Below, piece after piece: positions 63,819 to 64,000 of a stretch of DNA of 64,000 bases (positions are counted from its first letter, which is position 1; every line of letters starts with the position of its first letter). The DNA is taken from NCBI RefSeq assembly GCF_036417845.1, contig NC_089985.1, positions 29,780,583-29,844,582 on the forward strand. The letters run 5' to 3'. This DNA comes from Apteryx mantelli. Taxonomy: Eukaryota > Chordata > Aves > Apterygiformes > Apterygidae. The notes beneath the pieces are model-generated. The model was not told the DNA's origin. It saw only the letters and a list, made by a program, of their open reading frames with translations, and made no database searches. A program made the translations under genes and the position numbers.

Positions 63819-64000
63819 GTGAGCAACATGGTCATTTGGCTTCTGCTACTCAGCCTTTTATCTGGTTACAAAGTTGGCCAGGCAAATCCCTTGGAAAACT
63901 CTACCTTATTTGCTCCTTGAGTTCTTTGAAAGATACACAGCACTGATTCAATATCTTTGTGCCTAATAAAAATACTTATGCACAGCAGCTGCTATTTAGT

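Overview
The window is vertebrate nuclear DNA, most likely from a bird. All coding sequence lies in intron-split genes with GT-AG boundaries, the introns are short, and the recognisable interspersed repeats are CR1 LINEs, including one copy young enough to keep a long reverse-transcriptase frame. A crocodilian or turtle cannot be fully excluded from sequence alone. All homology statements come from remembered protein families; no search was run.

Layout. Positions 1 to about 25.8 kb are AT-rich and hold no coding exon I can recognise. A strong CpG island at about 25.9-26.65 kb has no recognisable gene attached. From 28.1 to 45.3 kb the window is compact and gene-rich, and one large gene then runs to the right edge. 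In order: PIF1 (minus strand, 12 coding exons, 602 aa, complete), CFAP144/FAM183A (plus, 4 exons, 136 aa, complete), EBNA1BP2 (minus, 9 exons, 306 aa, complete) and CFAP57/WDR65 (plus, first 17 coding exons, 1,002 codons, running off the right edge). I rebuilt every exon boundary by hand, and the reading phase closes across every junction.

The four genes form two head-to-head pairs. PIF1 and CFAP144 start 230 bp apart. EBNA1BP2 and CFAP57 start 168 bp apart. CFAP144 and EBNA1BP2 converge, with poly(A) signals about 260 bp apart. Each shared promoter pairs a growth or replication gene with a cilium gene. The PIF1 side carries a CHR-like TTTGAA and two CCAAT boxes 33 bp apart, a layout known from G2/M promoters. 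The CFAP57 side has a nearly perfect RFX X-box about 50 bp before the start codon, and the EBNA1BP2 side has ETS cores.

The gene roles are: PIF1, a 5'-3' DNA helicase of nucleus and mitochondria; EBNA1BP2, a nucleolar 60S assembly factor; CFAP144, a small axonemal microtubule-associated protein; CFAP57, a WD-repeat/coiled-coil axonemal protein needed for inner dynein arms. CFAP144-EBNA1BP2-CFAP57 is the same order as on human chromosome 1p34, whereas human PIF1 is on chromosome 15, so its place here is notable. Other points of interest are a decayed copy of a PIF1 exon just after the gene, an ancient CR1 in CFAP57 intron 12, a GGGGCC-type repeat filling much of an 81-bp intron, and a cysteine-rich PHD-like scrap in CFAP57 intron 16.
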